A stretch of DNA of 64,000 bases from Saprospiraceae bacterium (GTDB lineage Bacteria; Bacteroidota; Bacteroidia; Chitinophagales; Saprospiraceae). The stretch spans positions 62,001 to 126,000 of the forward strand of contig JADKFC010000006.1 in assembly GCA_016717655.1 (NCBI GenBank), given 5' to 3'. The position numbers and the translations under genes were made by a program. Under the pieces are notes generated by a model that worked only from the letters and a program-made list of their open reading frames with translations, was not told the origin of the DNA and ran no database searches. Below are positions 8,716-18,948 of the stretch, one piece after another; the first letter of the stretch is position 1, and each line of letters begins with the position of its first letter.

Positions 8716-11700
8716 ATGAAATTGCATAAACTTTATTTTTTCGCTTGCCTGTTATTTGGCGTATTCTCTGTTAATGCTCAGATGAAACAGCTTCGATTTG
8801 ATGCTAAAAGTGCGCAGATCGAAAAGCCTGTCATTACACAACCACTTAGTTTCTCAACCAGAACGGTAAATGGTCCGGTACTTTTTGAACCAACTAATTA
8901 CAAGTTGTCAAATCTATCGGCAGGTCTGCCTGTTATCAGAGTCATTGCCAGATCGTCCACAGGCAGGCCCATTGCTTTTGAAGGAAGATTAAAAAACGCA
9001 AAGGATGCCAGACATCTGCCTATTGAAGAAAAGGTAAAGACTTACCTAAGTCAGCTGGCCTGGGTAGCGGGGAGCAAGGGACTCGACAAACAACACGAAA
9101 TTGTTGCAATTCAAACTGACAACAAAGGAGAGCACCATATCAAGGTTCAACAAAAATGTAATGACTTGCCCATTTTTGGTGCAGAATTGACCCTTCATAC
9201 CACAGAGGGCGATATTGACTTTGTAATGGGTCGTACCTGGCCAACAGAGTCCATTGGGGCAGTGGCTGAGTCAGAAGGGGCCGATCATTCACTCACCAGG
9301 GTATGGGCCGACATGGGCACAAACCCTCCCGTCATCGCCTTTGGCCAATGGTCGCATTTGTTGAAAAATAAATCTGAATTAGGATACCTGCCGGTTTCAG
9401 AAAGTGAGCTTCGCCTGGTTTACCACCATACAGTATATAAAAACGCTGTAGAGCGATGGGAATATTTTGTAGATGCTGCCAATGGCGAGGTGGTTAAAAA
9501 ATATCAGTCAATTTGTAAATTTCACAACCATCAAGATGGTGAAAGCTGTGATAACAATGTAGTTGTTAATTCAAAGCCTCTTATGCAAAAAGAGCTCAAT
9601 GATGGGCTTGTGGTTGACCCACTGGATGGAGTAGCTACCGCCACAGCACAAGATTTGTATAACATCAACCGTACCATCAATACCTACCAGGTGGGTAGTA
9701 AATATTATATGATCGATGGCTCGAGGTCGATGTTTAAACCAGCCTCTTCCATGCCCAATGATCCACAAGGTGTGATATGGACCATTGATGCCTTTAACAC
9801 AGCTCCCCAAAACAGCGATTTTAATGCTGATCACATCACTAGTAACAACAATACTTGGTCAAATAAAACAGGGGTTTCAGCTCATTACAATGGAGGCAAG
9901 GCCTATGATTATTTTAAAAATGTTTTTGGCAGGAATTCCATCAGTGGCTCAGGAGGCAACATTGTATCCTTCATCAACATAGCAGATGAAGATGGTTCCA
10001 GCATGGGCAATGCTTTTGGAATGGAGCTGCCATGTTTTATGGAAATGGCGATGCTGCGTTTCAGCCCTTGGCCAAAGGTCTTGATGTGGCCGGCCATGAA
10101 ATGACCCACGGTGTGGTGCAAAATACAGCCAACCTAGAATACCAGGGTGAATCAGGGGCACTCAATGAATCGTTTGCCGATGTCTTCGGTGTACTCATTG
10201 ACAGGGATGATTGGTTGATTGGAGAAGATGTGGTAAAGCCAGCAGCTTTTCCCTCAGGTGCGCTGAGAAGCATGCAGGATCCTCACAATGGGGCCTCAAC
10301 CAATGATTTCAACCGTGGATGGCAGCCGAAAAAATATTCTGAAAGATTCAAAGGATCTGAAGACAATGGGGGAGTACACATCAATAGCGGGATTCCCAAT
10401 CATGCCTTCTTCCTTTTTGCCTCTAGTGTAGGTAAAGACAAGGCTGAGAAAGTATATTACAAAGTCCTCAATCAATATCTAACCAAATCATCTCAATTTA
10501 TTGATTGTCGAATTGCGGTTATCAGAGCCGCTCGCGAAGATTTTGGCGATGCTGCTGCCAATGCTGCCGCTGCTGCCTTCGATGCAGTTGAAGTGTTGGG
10601 AGGACAAGGTGGAAATTATGAAAACAATGTGGAAGTTAATCCGGGTGAGGATCTGATTCTTTTTACATCAGAAATCAAAGAAAAATTATATATCTATTCA
10701 GCAGATGGCGACGCTATTGCCAACCCTTTAACCAATACCAATCCCATTAGCAAGCCCAGTATTTCTGACGATGGCAGTCTGATTGTCTTTGTAGCTGAAG
10801 ACCAGAAAATCACTACATAGAAATCAACTGGCAGTCGGGTACAGCGTCTGAAAACATCCTGCAAACCAACGGAAGCTGGAGAAATGCCGCCATTTCTAAA
10901 GATGGCACCAAGCTGGCAGCCCTGAGGTCGACAGAGGAAAATTTTATGGTTATTTTTGATCTCCTTACAGGTGCCGGTGCCAATTTTGAATTGATCAACC
11001 CTACTTTCTCAACAGGTATTACCACTGGCGATGTATTATATGCCGATGCCATGGAATGGGATTTTTCCGGTGAATATGTGATGTACGATGCCATCAATAG
11101 GGTGGAATCTAGTTCAGGGTTTAACATCGAATTTTGGGACATTGGTTTCATCAAAGTATGGGATAACAGCAGTAAGAACTTTGCGATCCCGGATCAAATA
11201 GAAAATTATTTCCCTGCCCTCGACGAAGGTTTGAGTGTTGGAAATCCCACTTTTTCTAAAAACAGCCCTTATATTATTGCTTTTGACTACCTGGAAAACG
11301 ATAACTATTACATCCTTGGTGCCAATGTGGAAGATGGTGAAGTAGGCGTAGTTTATGAAAACAGTGATATAGGTTATCCCAGCTTTTCCAGGTCTGACGA
11401 TGCAATCATTTTTAATGAAGCAGGATTTTTTGGTACAGACCTCAGCATCATCGAACTGGAAAGCGATAAGATCACCGCCAAAACCGGATCTGAATTTGTT
11501 TATGCTGAGGGCTATAGCTGGGGGGTATGGTTTAGCAATGGTGAGAGAAAAGTTACAGCGGTTTCCGAAGTGAATACTGATCTGGCCGACCTTCGGCTTG
11601 CACCTAACCCGGTAAAAGATCAGTTGCATATTACGGTTCCAGAACATGGATTTAAGCCTTTGAACATTGAGATTTTTGATCTCACTGGTAAAATGCTTCA

Positions 11701-11830
11701 AAGCCAAAGCTGGCAGGGTTCTCAAAGGACAACAGGTATTGGAGTTGAATCATTGAAAACGGGAGCTTATGTTGTGAGGTGTACGGCAGAAGATGCTGCA
11801 CCTTTGGTTAAAAAGTTTATTAAACTGTAA
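8716..11830 (+). CDS. Secreted M4 (thermolysin-like) metallopeptidase with propeller region and T9SS sorting domain; two -1 frameshifts
   Basis: Restored length is about 1038 residues. It has a signal peptide (ending VNAQ) and an FTP/propeptide region (to about residue 250). The M4 catalytic domain carries the zinc site HEMTH (near 10100), GALNESFADVFG with the third zinc ligand, and NGGVHINSGIPNH with the catalytic His. A PD40-like propeller region follows, then a C-terminal T9SS type A domain (LAPNPVKDQL...GAYVVR...VKKFIKL). The frame is broken twice. At 10014-10017 a T4 run needs a fifth T to restore the family-typical FWNGAAMFYG. Near 10808 ATCAC needs one more C to give KIHYIEIN. Homology continues across both, so sequencing error is more likely than decay. 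Predicted extracellular protease or adhesin. Without correction, the first part lacks the active site. Confidence 0.85.
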
Positions 11831-11835
11831 TTTTG
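11828..11835 (+). promoter_or_regulatory. -7 box TAATTTTG
   Basis: Exact TAnnTTTG match overlapping the peptidase stop codon and 40 nt before the ATG of the GT9 gene at 11876. It may give that gene an independent start of transcription. Confidence 0.4.
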
Positions 11836-11875
11836 TGCCCATTCAAAATTGGCCAACATCTGGTAGCAGCTTATC

Positions 11876-12817
11876 ATGAAAGTACTGGTAATCAGATTTA
11901 GTTCAATTGGCGACATCCTTGTGTGTACTCCGGTTTTGCGTAGTGTCAAACAGCAATGGAAGGCGGAGCTTACCTTTTTAACCGGGGATAGGTTCAAATC
12001 TCTTTTGGCGGATAATCCCTACATAGACCACATCCAAACCGATGGTGATGGACTGATGGCAACCAGAAACTGGATTTCCAAAGGCGGTTTTGATCTCATC
12101 ATCGACTTGCATAAAAACAGAAAGTCGGTCATGATGACCTTGGCCAATGGATCCAAGGTAGTTCGTTACAATAAACTCAACTGGCAGAAATGGTGGTATG
12201 TGCAAACCAAACAAAACATCTTACCACCCAACCATCTGGTAGACCGGTATTTTGAATCTCTGGCTCCCCTAGGCCTTATCAATGATGGTAAGGGCCTTGA
12301 TTACCATGTAACAAGCCTGCCTGATGATATACTGCTTCCCCCACAATATAATGTGATGATTTTGGGGGCAGCGCACAAAACGAAAAGAATCCCCCTTGAG
12401 CAATGTCATTTATGGATAAAAAAAGCTTGCTTGCCGGTGGTTTGCCTGGGGGGCAATGACGTTACCCATGAAGGCGCTACTTTAGCCCAATCACACCCTG
12501 GTAAGGTAATTGACCTTACCGGAAAATTAACTTTGGGCCAGTCGGGGACAGTCATATTACATTCATCAGCCATCCTAACAGGTGATACTGGCATGATGCA
12601 CATGGCCGCTGCTCTTAAAAAAGAGGTGAAGGTGCTATGGGGCAATACAACTCCGGCATTTGGAATGTTTCCCTATTATGGCAGTCAAAATCAGATACCC
12701 TGGACCTCTGAGGAGGTGTCAGGACTCAACTGCAGACCCTGTTCAAAATTAGGATATGAATCTTGTCCAAAAGGGCATTTCAATTGTATGATGGAACATA
12801 AACCTACCTCCTGGTAG
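11876..12817 (+). CDS. Glycosyltransferase family 9 (heptosyltransferase-like)
   Basis: 313 residues with the typical GT9 N-terminus (VLVIRFSSIGDILVCTPVLR) and the second Rossmann domain. That domain has VMILGAAHKTKRIP, the (V)CLGGND strand and the donor-site GDTGMMHMAAAL followed by WGNTTP. GT9 enzymes transfer heptose or related sugars from ADP-heptose to the inner core of lipopolysaccharide at the inner membrane. The C-terminal CxxC...CPKGHFNC region is common in Bacteroidota members. It is a lone GT9 gene, not in a polysaccharide cluster. The exact sugar and acceptor are not deducible. Confidence 0.9.
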   Translation: MKVLVIRFSSIGDILVCTPVLRSVKQQWKAELTFLTGDRFKSLLADNPYIDHIQTDGDGLMATRNWISKGGFDLIIDLHKNRKSVMMTLANGSKVVRYNKLNWQKWWYVQTKQNILPPNHLVDRYFESLAPLGLINDGKGLDYHVTSLPDDILLPPQYNVMILGAAHKTKRIPLEQCHLWIKKACLPVVCLGGNDVTHEGATLAQSHPGKVIDLTGKLTLGQSGTVILHSSAILTGDTGMMHMAAALKKEVKVLWGNTTPAFGMFPYYGSQNQIPWTSEEVSGLNCRPCSKLGYESCPKGHFNCMMEHKPTSW

Positions 12818-12877
12818 TGTTTAAAATTATTTTCCAGTTAAACGGAACTTTTTTAGGCCATTAATTGTTACGAAAAC

Positions 12878-13093
12878 ATGAATTTGGTTAAAGAGATATC
12901 TGAAAAATTCGGATTTGGCGTTTGTAACTATCTATCCGCCAAAATGGGCATTCATGCCTCTCGAGTGCGCTTGTACTTTATTTATCTGAGTTTTGTAACT
13001 TTTGGAAGCCCCATTTTTATCTATCTGATTCTTGCCTTTTGGGTCAATGTAAAAAAGTACGTCAGAGATTACTTTTCTCTTTCACAACACTAA
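12878..13093 (+). CDS. PspC-domain small membrane protein
   Basis: 71 residues. The PspC core is visible: FGVCNYLSAKMGIHASRVRLYFIY followed by one strongly hydrophobic segment (about 28-55) and a basic C-terminus. PspC proteins in other bacteria act in envelope stress response. This stand-alone short form, lacking any DNA-binding part, is widespread in Bacteroidota and its role is not established. No PspA-like gene is nearby. Confidence 0.8.
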   Translation: MNLVKEISEKFGFGVCNYLSAKMGIHASRVRLYFIYLSFVTFGSPIFIYLILAFWVNVKKYVRDYFSLSQH

Positions 13094-13116
13094 TCTTCCC
13101 TTATATTTTAGTTTTT

Positions 13117-13761
13117 TTAGGTCCTGAATACGTACTGTATTAGGTTCGAACCCATTTTTAACGCCTTGAGCCTTATTTCTTCAGGGTCTTTGTGTACATC
13201 GCGGTCTTCCCATCCATCACCGAGGTCGCATTCAACAGAATAAAAACATACCAGCCTTCCTTCCCAGATCAATCCATATCCTCTTGGGGCCTTGTCGTCG
13301 TGTTTGTGGATTTTGGGCAAACCGCCGGGAAAATCAAATTTTTGATGATAAATGCCATGGTTAAAAGGCAGCTCAATAAATTCCAGTTCAGGAAATACCT
13401 TTTTCATTGCGGGTCTGATAAAGGGATCCATTCCATAATTGTCATCAATATGAAGAAAGCCACCTGCGATCAAATAGTTCCTCAAATTGGCAGCCTCTGT
13501 ATTGGAAAATACCACATTGCCGTGCCCTGTCATGTGAACAAAAGCATGGTTGAATAAATTGGCACTCCCTACTTCTACGGTCTCATAGGAAGGATCAAAA
13601 TTGGTGTTGAGGTTTTTATTGCAAAATAACGCAAGGTTGACCAATGATGTGGGGTTCGCATACCAGTCGCCTCCTCCACTGTATTTCAGCAAGGCCAGTT
13701 TGATGCTGGGTGCCCTAAAAGAAGCCAGGGTCACAACTACCATGCCGGTGAGGAGCATCAT
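13117..13761 (-). CDS. DUF4159 domain protein, exported
   Basis: From ATG 13761 the product is 214 residues. It starts with a hydrophobic signal-like segment, followed by KYSGGGDWYANPTSLVNL, GHGNVVFSNTEAANLRNYLIAGGFLHIDDNYGMD and a C-terminal GYGLIWEGRLVCFYS. These are the hallmarks of DUF4159, a class-I glutamine amidotransferase-like fold. The frame extends upstream to TTG 13836, which overlaps the end of the peroxidase gene, but the signal peptide favours 13761. It follows the di-heme peroxidase closely and is probably co-transcribed. Biochemical role unknown. Confidence 0.85.
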   Translation of the reverse strand: MMLLTGMVVVTLASFRAPSIKLALLKYSGGGDWYANPTSLVNLALFCNKNLNTNFDPSYETVEVGSANLFNHAFVHMTGHGNVVFSNTEAANLRNYLIAGGFLHIDDNYGMDPFIRPAMKKVFPELEFIELPFNHGIYHQKFDFPGGLPKIHKHDDKAPRGYGLIWEGRLVCFYSVECDLGDGWEDRDVHKDPEEIRLKALKMGSNLIQYVFRT

Positions 13762-13832
13762 TGATATAAAACGGATACGAAGATATTGGATCAAGGTATA
13801 GTAATTTGAAGTGCTAAGATACAATGAATGGA

Positions 13833-14933
13833 TCAATTGGGCTTTTTGAGCAGAGGATTCTGTAGATAGCTGGTATCTGTCAAAGTATTCAAAAATGCTA
13901 CCAGAGCTTCTTTGTGGAATGGAGTCAGTTCCAAATTTCTTATAAGAGGGTCCTTATTGGGCGAGCTCTTTCCATGGCCATTGTAGTGGTTCAATACCTC
14001 ATCTATGGATTTTAAACTTCCATCATGCATATACGGTGCTGAGAACATAATGTTTCTTAAGGTAGGAGCCCTCATTTTTCCATTATCTGCCAGATGTCCA
14101 GTCACAGCACCCCTGCCGGCATCCTTAAACCCATTGAGGTCTGAAGATGCTTGAAGACCGTTGTTAAAAAATGCGTCGGCGGTGGCTAAATCAAGGGTAT
14201 GACAGTGATGGCACTCAGCATCAGGAAGATCCGACCCTTCAAGGTCGATAAACAAGCTGAATCCAATGAGTTCCAGATCGTCAAATTTCTCCTTGCCTTG
14301 AACTACTCTATCGTATTTACTATTGATACTTAAAATAATTCTTTGAAACTGTGCAAGGGATTTGGCGGCCAACTCTTTCGTGATTTCGCTTTTGTTTTTG
14401 ATACCAAACGCCTTTCTGAAAAGGGTGGGGTAGTCTTCATGGTTGCGCAGCTTGTTTTCAATGTCGGGCCAATTGGCGTGGAGTTCAATGGGGTCGGTCA
14501 CTGGAAGTAAGGCCTGGGTCTCCAGTGTGGGTGATCGGCCATCCCAAAACAAGCCGTTTTTGGTGAATCCTACGTTAACAAGGCTCATGGAACTTCTCCT
14601 TCCTCCAATGCCATCTATACCAAAACTTACAGGCAGACCATCGGTAAAGGATTTATCCGGATGGTGGCAGGAAGCACAACTCATGGTGCCATTTCCTGAA
14701 AGGATGTTGTCGTAAAACAAATGTCTTCCCAGATTGATACCATCTACCGTCAGAGGATTATCAGCCGGTGTTGTCAGTTTGGGAAGGTAAGATGGAATGT
14801 TGGGGTCGTAGGAAACAGGACTGTAGGGGATCGACGTCAAATCACCATCAACATCAGGGTCATCATCACATGAGGCCACCAGAAGTGTGAAAGCCAAAAG
14901 GAAAAATACAAATCCTAAGTTTTTAGTGCTCAT
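13833..14933 (-). CDS. Di-heme cytochrome c peroxidase (MauG/CcpA family), lipoprotein
   Basis: From ATG 14933 the protein has 366 residues. A lipoprotein signal (FTLLVASCDDD) places it on the periplasmic face of a membrane. Two heme c sites are present: CASCH in SCASCHHPDKSFTDG and CHHCH in DAECHHCHTLDLATADAFF. The downstream APTLRNIMFSAPYMHDGS segment carries the conserved Met/His region. Family members reduce hydrogen peroxide with electrons from cytochromes, or oxidise protein or small substrates. An open frame extends to 15008 but lacks support. It overlaps the extended frame of the DUF4159 gene, suggesting one transcript. Confidence 0.92.
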   Translation of the reverse strand: MSTKNLGFVFFLLAFTLLVASCDDDPDVDGDLTSIPYSPVSYDPNIPSYLPKLTTPADNPLTVDGINLGRHLFYDNILSGNGTMSCASCHHPDKSFTDGLPVSFGIDGIGGRRSSMSLVNVGFTKNGLFWDGRSPTLETQALLPVTDPIELHANWPDIENKLRNHEDYPTLFRKAFGIKNKSEITKELAAKSLAQFQRIILSINSKYDRVVQGKEKFDDLELIGFSLFIDLEGSDLPDAECHHCHTLDLATADAFFNNGLQASSDLNGFKDAGRGAVTGHLADNGKMRAPTLRNIMFSAPYMHDGSLKSIDEVLNHYNGHGKSSPNKDPLIRNLELTPFHKEALVAFLNTLTDTSYLQNPLLKKPN

Positions 14934-15062
14934 CCAAACAATTAACGTCAAGTTGACCAACTTGGTTTGCAAAGATGTAAAATCATCGTTATTTTTTATT
15001 AGTATCACCTATTATTTGGTCAGATTTTCTGAAATTTGAGTCAAACTTAAATCTCCCCCCTT

Positions 15063-16532
15063 ATGCCTCACAGTTACACCGATTATGTTGCTTTAATGCA
15101 AAAACTAGCCGATCTATCCAACGCCATTGCGGTAATGAGCTGGGACAATGAAGTGTATTTGCCTGAGGATTCAGGACCCTTACGAGCCCGACAAATAGCT
15201 ACTCTGGCTACCATGACCCACGAACTTTTTACGGCCAAATCAACGGGCAGCTTGCTCACTTCTCACAAAGAAAAACCGCCTTTAAAAAATAAGAACATTA
15301 CACTGACGCTGAAGGACTACCAGCGGGATAAAAAATTTAGCCCACAGTTTGTCATGCAAAAATCAATGGTAATCTCTCAGGCATACCATGCCTGGGCAGA
15401 AGCTAAAAAGAAAAATGATTTTGCTGTTTTTGCTCCAAAACTCGACCAACTCCTCGACCTGGTCAGAGAAGAAACTCAAATTTTGGGCTATGAAGACCAC
15501 CCTTATGATGCTCTGCTCGATCAATATGAACCCGGCATTAAAGTAAAAAAATTGGATGCCTTATTTTCAGATGTAACCCAACAGCTGGTGCCCTTTGTAC
15601 GAAAACTAGATCCAAGGTGGAAGGAAAAAGCAGGCTTCCTGAAACTTAAATACAATAAAGACTGTCAATGGCAATTTGGCATCGAGGTCTTAAAAGGAAT
15701 GGGATATGATTTTAAAAGGGGCAGACAAGACCTGTCGTCTCACCCGTTTACCATAGGCTTTGGTGCTGAAGATGTGAGGATCACTACCCGAATTGATGAA
15801 AGAGATTTTTGCAACATGACCTGGAGTTGCATTCATGAAGGGGGACACGCCTTATATGAACAAGGTCTCGATCCAAGGGAGTACGGCCTGCCTTCGGGTA
15901 CGGCGGCTTCATTGGGCATTCACGAATCTCAATCCAGGCTGTGGGAAAACAACCTGGGCAGGAGCAAAGCTTTTTGGCAGTTCTTTTTTCCAATTCTGAA
16001 AAAGTACTTTCCTCAGCATTTGAGAGGAGTAAGTTTGGATCAATATTATTTGGGCATCAACCGTGTCACTAAAAATCTGATCCGCACAGAATCAGATGAA
16101 CTCCATTATCACCTGCATGTAGCCATTAGATATGAACTGGAAAAAGAGATTTTCAGTTCCGGAATTAAAGCCAAAGACCTGCGCCAACTTTGGAACGAAA
16201 AGTACAAAGAATACATGGGTGTAACGGTGAAAAACGATGCAGAGGGCATACTCCAGGATGTCCATTGGTCGCACGGTAGTTTTGGGTACTTTCCTACGTA
16301 TAGCCTGGGCAGCTTTTATGCAGCACAATTTCACCAAACCATGCTAAGTCAGCATCCAACACTGGAAAAGGAAGTGGCTAAAGGAGATTTCACCTTTGTC
16401 CACCAATGGCTGAAAAGTAATATTTATCGCCATGGCAAAACATACAATGCGGAAGAACTGTGTAAAAAAGCTACAGGACAAAACCTGAATTTTAGCCACT
16501 TTATGCATTATGTGATGGCTAAATATCAGTAG
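15063..16532 (+). CDS. Carboxypeptidase Taq family (M32) metallopeptidase
   Basis: 489 residues, close to the family norm of about 500. The zinc motif HEGGH is at 258-262, followed by IHESQSRLWENNLGRS with the third ligand Glu. The C-terminal NIYRHGKTYNAEELCKKATG block is also diagnostic. There is no signal peptide, so it acts in the cytoplasm, releasing C-terminal residues from peptides in a broad-specificity, metal-dependent reaction. It is a single gene, divergent from the peroxidase and convergent with the MacB-type permease. Confidence 0.95.
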   Translation: MPHSYTDYVALMQKLADLSNAIAVMSWDNEVYLPEDSGPLRARQIATLATMTHELFTAKSTGSLLTSHKEKPPLKNKNITLTLKDYQRDKKFSPQFVMQKSMVISQAYHAWAEAKKKNDFAVFAPKLDQLLDLVREETQILGYEDHPYDALLDQYEPGIKVKKLDALFSDVTQQLVPFVRKLDPRWKEKAGFLKLKYNKDCQWQFGIEVLKGMGYDFKRGRQDLSSHPFTIGFGAEDVRITTRIDERDFCNMTWSCIHEGGHALYEQGLDPREYGLPSGTAASLGIHESQSRLWENNLGRSKAFWQFFFPILKKYFPQHLRGVSLDQYYLGINRVTKNLIRTESDELHYHLHVAIRYELEKEIFSSGIKAKDLRQLWNEKYKEYMGVTVKNDAEGILQDVHWSHGSFGYFPTYSLGSFYAAQFHQTMLSQHPTLEKEVAKGDFTFVHQWLKSNIYRHGKTYNAEELCKKATGQNLNFSHFMHYVMAKYQ

Positions 16533-16616
16533 GATTTACCAGAAATAGTAAAAAATCAGCTTGCTTTCAGACATAAGAAATCAAGGGCCATTAAATAGGC
16601 ACTAGCCCTATAAATT

Positions 16617-17869
16617 TTAATTTCTGATGGCTTCTACAGGGTCCAGGCCACTAGCTCTGATGGCAGGAATGATGCCGGCAATGATACCAACAATGATCGA
16701 TGAAAAAACGCCGATGACCATATTGGCAAAAGATATGCCCATCTCAAATGGGATGGCTGAAGAAATGATTTTGAGGATGACATAGACCAGACCCAATCCA
16801 ATCAAACCACCAATAAGGCAGAGTACAATGGACTCTATCAAAAACTCCAGCAGTATTACAAACCGTTTGGCTCCAATGGCTTTTTTAATACCAATGATGC
16901 TGGTGCGTTCCTTTACCGATACAAACATGATATTGGCAACGCTAAACATACCTACGATAAGCGCAAAAATACCTATGATAAACCCGGCTATGTTGATAAC
17001 CCCAAAGACACTTTCCATGACCTGAGACAACATCGATAGTTCATTGATCGAAAAATTGTTGTCTTCTCTTGGTGAGAGCCTTCGATTTGAGCGAATGATG
17101 CCGGTGAGTTCACCTTTAAAGTCCTGCATCTCAACACCCGGTAAGGCCTTGGCGCACAACATCCTACCTACAGTACTTTCATCGTTGGTATTGACAAATC
17201 GGGTAATGTTGGGGTAGCCTACCCACAAAACATCATCAAAATTGATGAAGTTAAACACATTTTCCCCCTCACTTTTCAAAACGCCCATGACCTGGTACGA
17301 TTGGCCAAATAGCTTTACTTCCCGACCAATGGGATCCACATTTCCAAAGAGGGATTCAGCAACTTTAAAGCCAAGAACTACTTTATTGCTTCCTGAATTA
17401 TATTCCGCCAGCGATAGTGTTCTCCCTTTTTCCAGTTCGAGCGATTGAATTTCGGCATACTCATTGGTAGCCCCCATAATGAAGGCATTGGAAACTGAAC
17501 TATTTTTATACTTAACAATTCTTCCGCCAGTAAAAATAACAAAGGCGGTTTGTTTGGCTTATTAGATTTTTCTTTGATTTTGGTATAGTCTTCATAGCTT
17601 GGATTGGGCCTTTTGGCATATTTCCAATAATTCTCTCCGGGATCCTCATTCCAGGGCATTTTGTCGAGGTAAATAACATCATTGCCCAATTCATTAAATC
17701 CATCCACTATGTTTTGCTGAAGAGAGTCAACGGCTGATTTTACAGCGATGATGCAAAAAATACCAATGGTGATCCCCAGCAGGGAAAGGAAGGTTCTCAG
17801 CTTGTTGTTCCACAGACTGTCTAATGCCTGTCTCATCGCTTCGAAAAAGATCTTGAGGTATAAGCCCAT
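16617..17869 (-). CDS. ABC transporter permease, MacB/FtsX type; one -1 frameshift
   Basis: Restored length is about 417 residues. The N-terminal part has the cytoplasmic helix and first membrane segment (LWNNKLRTFLSLLGITIGIFCIIAV) followed by a periplasmic MacB core domain. The C-terminal FtsX domain has three membrane helices and ends in the classic IPAIRASGLDPVEAIRN. The frame shifts near 17560. Upstream reading gives EKSNK, and one extra base restores A-K-Q-T-A-F-V-I-F-T-G-G-R and continues to the stop. Such permeases work with an ATPase in tripartite efflux or lipoprotein handling, but no ATPase gene is adjacent. Confidence 0.85.
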
Positions 17870-18105
17870 TGATTTTTTTTATAAAGTTAATTCAGATGTA
17901 CAAAAGAAAGTAGTAGAATAGATTAAATATCATTTTCTTTCGATAAATAGTAAACTATCGTGGAGCAAGGGCATTGAGTTTACTTTCCATAAAAATGACT
18001 TAGATAGGAAAATTAGCTGTTTTGATTGGCCCTGACCACACTGCTTGTACTGCCAAGCATTGAAAATAAGGGTCACAATCAATGCCTATCTCGGTGTAAA
18101 ATAAA

Positions 18106-18135
18106 AAAGCCCCTTCTGTTTGGAAGAGGCTTTTA
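18106..18135 (-). terminator. Rho-independent terminator after rplT
   Basis: AAAGCCCCTTC and GAAGAGGCTTT form a stem (one mismatch) with a 6-nt loop, A-rich on one side and T-rich on the other. It lies about 20 nt beyond the rplT stop. Confidence 0.75.
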
Positions 18136-18153
18136 TCTTTAAAAGAGTGAAAG

Positions 18154-18498
18154 TTATTTCACCTGATCAACCAGGGCCTTAAAGGCAGCAGGGTGGTTCA
18201 TGGCTATGTCTGCAAGGGCCTTTCTGTTAAGGGTAATCCCTTTAGTTGCCAATGCATGCATAAACTTTGAATAAGAAAGACCGTACATTCTAACGCCGGC
18301 ATTGATCCTGGCGATCCACAATCTTCTGAATGCTCTCTTTTTGTTTTTACGGTGGGTATACGCATACAACATTGCCTTTTCAACGGCATTTTTTGCTACT
18401 GTGTAAACGTTTTTCCTCGCACCAAAGTAACCTTTGGCTAATTTTAGGATTTTTCTCCTCCTGTTGCGCGAAGCAACATTGTTGACTGATCTAGGCAT
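18154..18498 (-). CDS. rplT: 50S ribosomal protein L20
   Basis: 114 residues with the L20 N-terminus (MPRSVNNVASRNRRRKILKLAKGYFGARKN) and the conserved RLWIARINAGVRMYGLSYSKFM block. L20 is an early assembly protein of the large subunit and binds 23S rRNA. It follows rpmI by 65 nt on the same strand and ends at a terminator. Confidence 0.99.
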   Translation of the reverse strand: MPRSVNNVASRNRRRKILKLAKGYFGARKNVYTVAKNAVEKAMLYAYTHRKNKKRAFRRLWIARINAGVRMYGLSYSKFMHALATKGITLNRKALADIAMNHPAAFKALVDQVK

Positions 18499-18563
18499 TT
18501 TTTTGGTTTTAGTACAATACAGGGACCGTTGGTACTTTATCCTGTATTCTCGTTAAAAAATAA

Positions 18564-18761
18564 TTATCCTGCGGCAAGAAGCCTTTTTGCTCTGTGGACT
18601 TCAACAGCCGTTACAGTTGTTGAACCAGTAAGCCTTGTTTTTGCTTTTTTAGATTTTTTTCTCATCAAGTGAGAGGTATTGGCCTGGAACCTTTTTACTT
18701 TTCCAGAACCAGTAAGCTTAAACCTCTTCTTTGCACTTGAATGGGTTTTCATCTTAGGCAT
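18564..18761 (-). CDS. rpmI: 50S ribosomal protein L35
   Basis: 65 residues, highly basic, with the L35 signature MPKMKTHSSAKKRFKLTGSGKVKR and HLMRKKSKKAKTRL. In most bacteria rpmI-rplT follow infC. Here no infC lies upstream, and an exact -7 box stands 25 nt before the ATG, so the pair is transcribed on its own. Confidence 0.99.
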   Translation of the reverse strand: MPKMKTHSSAKKRFKLTGSGKVKRFQANTSHLMRKKSKKAKTRLTGSTTVTAVEVHRAKRLLAAG

Positions 18762-18785
18762 GGTACGTAATTTTTATTTGAGGTG

Positions 18786-18793
18786 CAAAGATA
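18786..18793 (-). promoter_or_regulatory. -7 box TATCTTTG of rpmI-rplT
   Basis: Exact TAnnTTTG on the minus strand, with ATTG about 22 nt upstream as a possible -33 element. It gives a 25-nt leader, too short for the classic L20 autoregulatory leader. Confidence 0.65.
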
Positions 18794-18948
18794 TACTTTT
18801 TATCTTTTATTCGTGCAATTTTTTTGAAAAACAATGGGACTCGGCTATTTGAAAATTAACAACTACAATTAATTATCTTGTTGACTGTATAACATTGCTT
18901 TATATATTAAATAATTAATATATTTATAAAAGCCTGTAAGTAAAATTG

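Noticed and set aside
16584..16609. Hairpin AGGGC...GCCCT between the M32 peptidase and the permease gene
   Set aside because: Only a 5-bp stem with a 16-nt loop and no T-tract; too weak for a terminator call.
17870..18105. Possible tRNA or small RNA in the gap before the rplT terminator
   Set aside because: No acceptor/T-loop pairing or CCA-like end and no promoter-terminator pair apart from that of rplT.
18840..18948. AT-rich stretch with TATATTAAATAATTAATATA as a replication origin or att site
   Set aside because: No DnaA boxes, iterons or mobile genes around it; ordinary AT-rich intergenic DNA.
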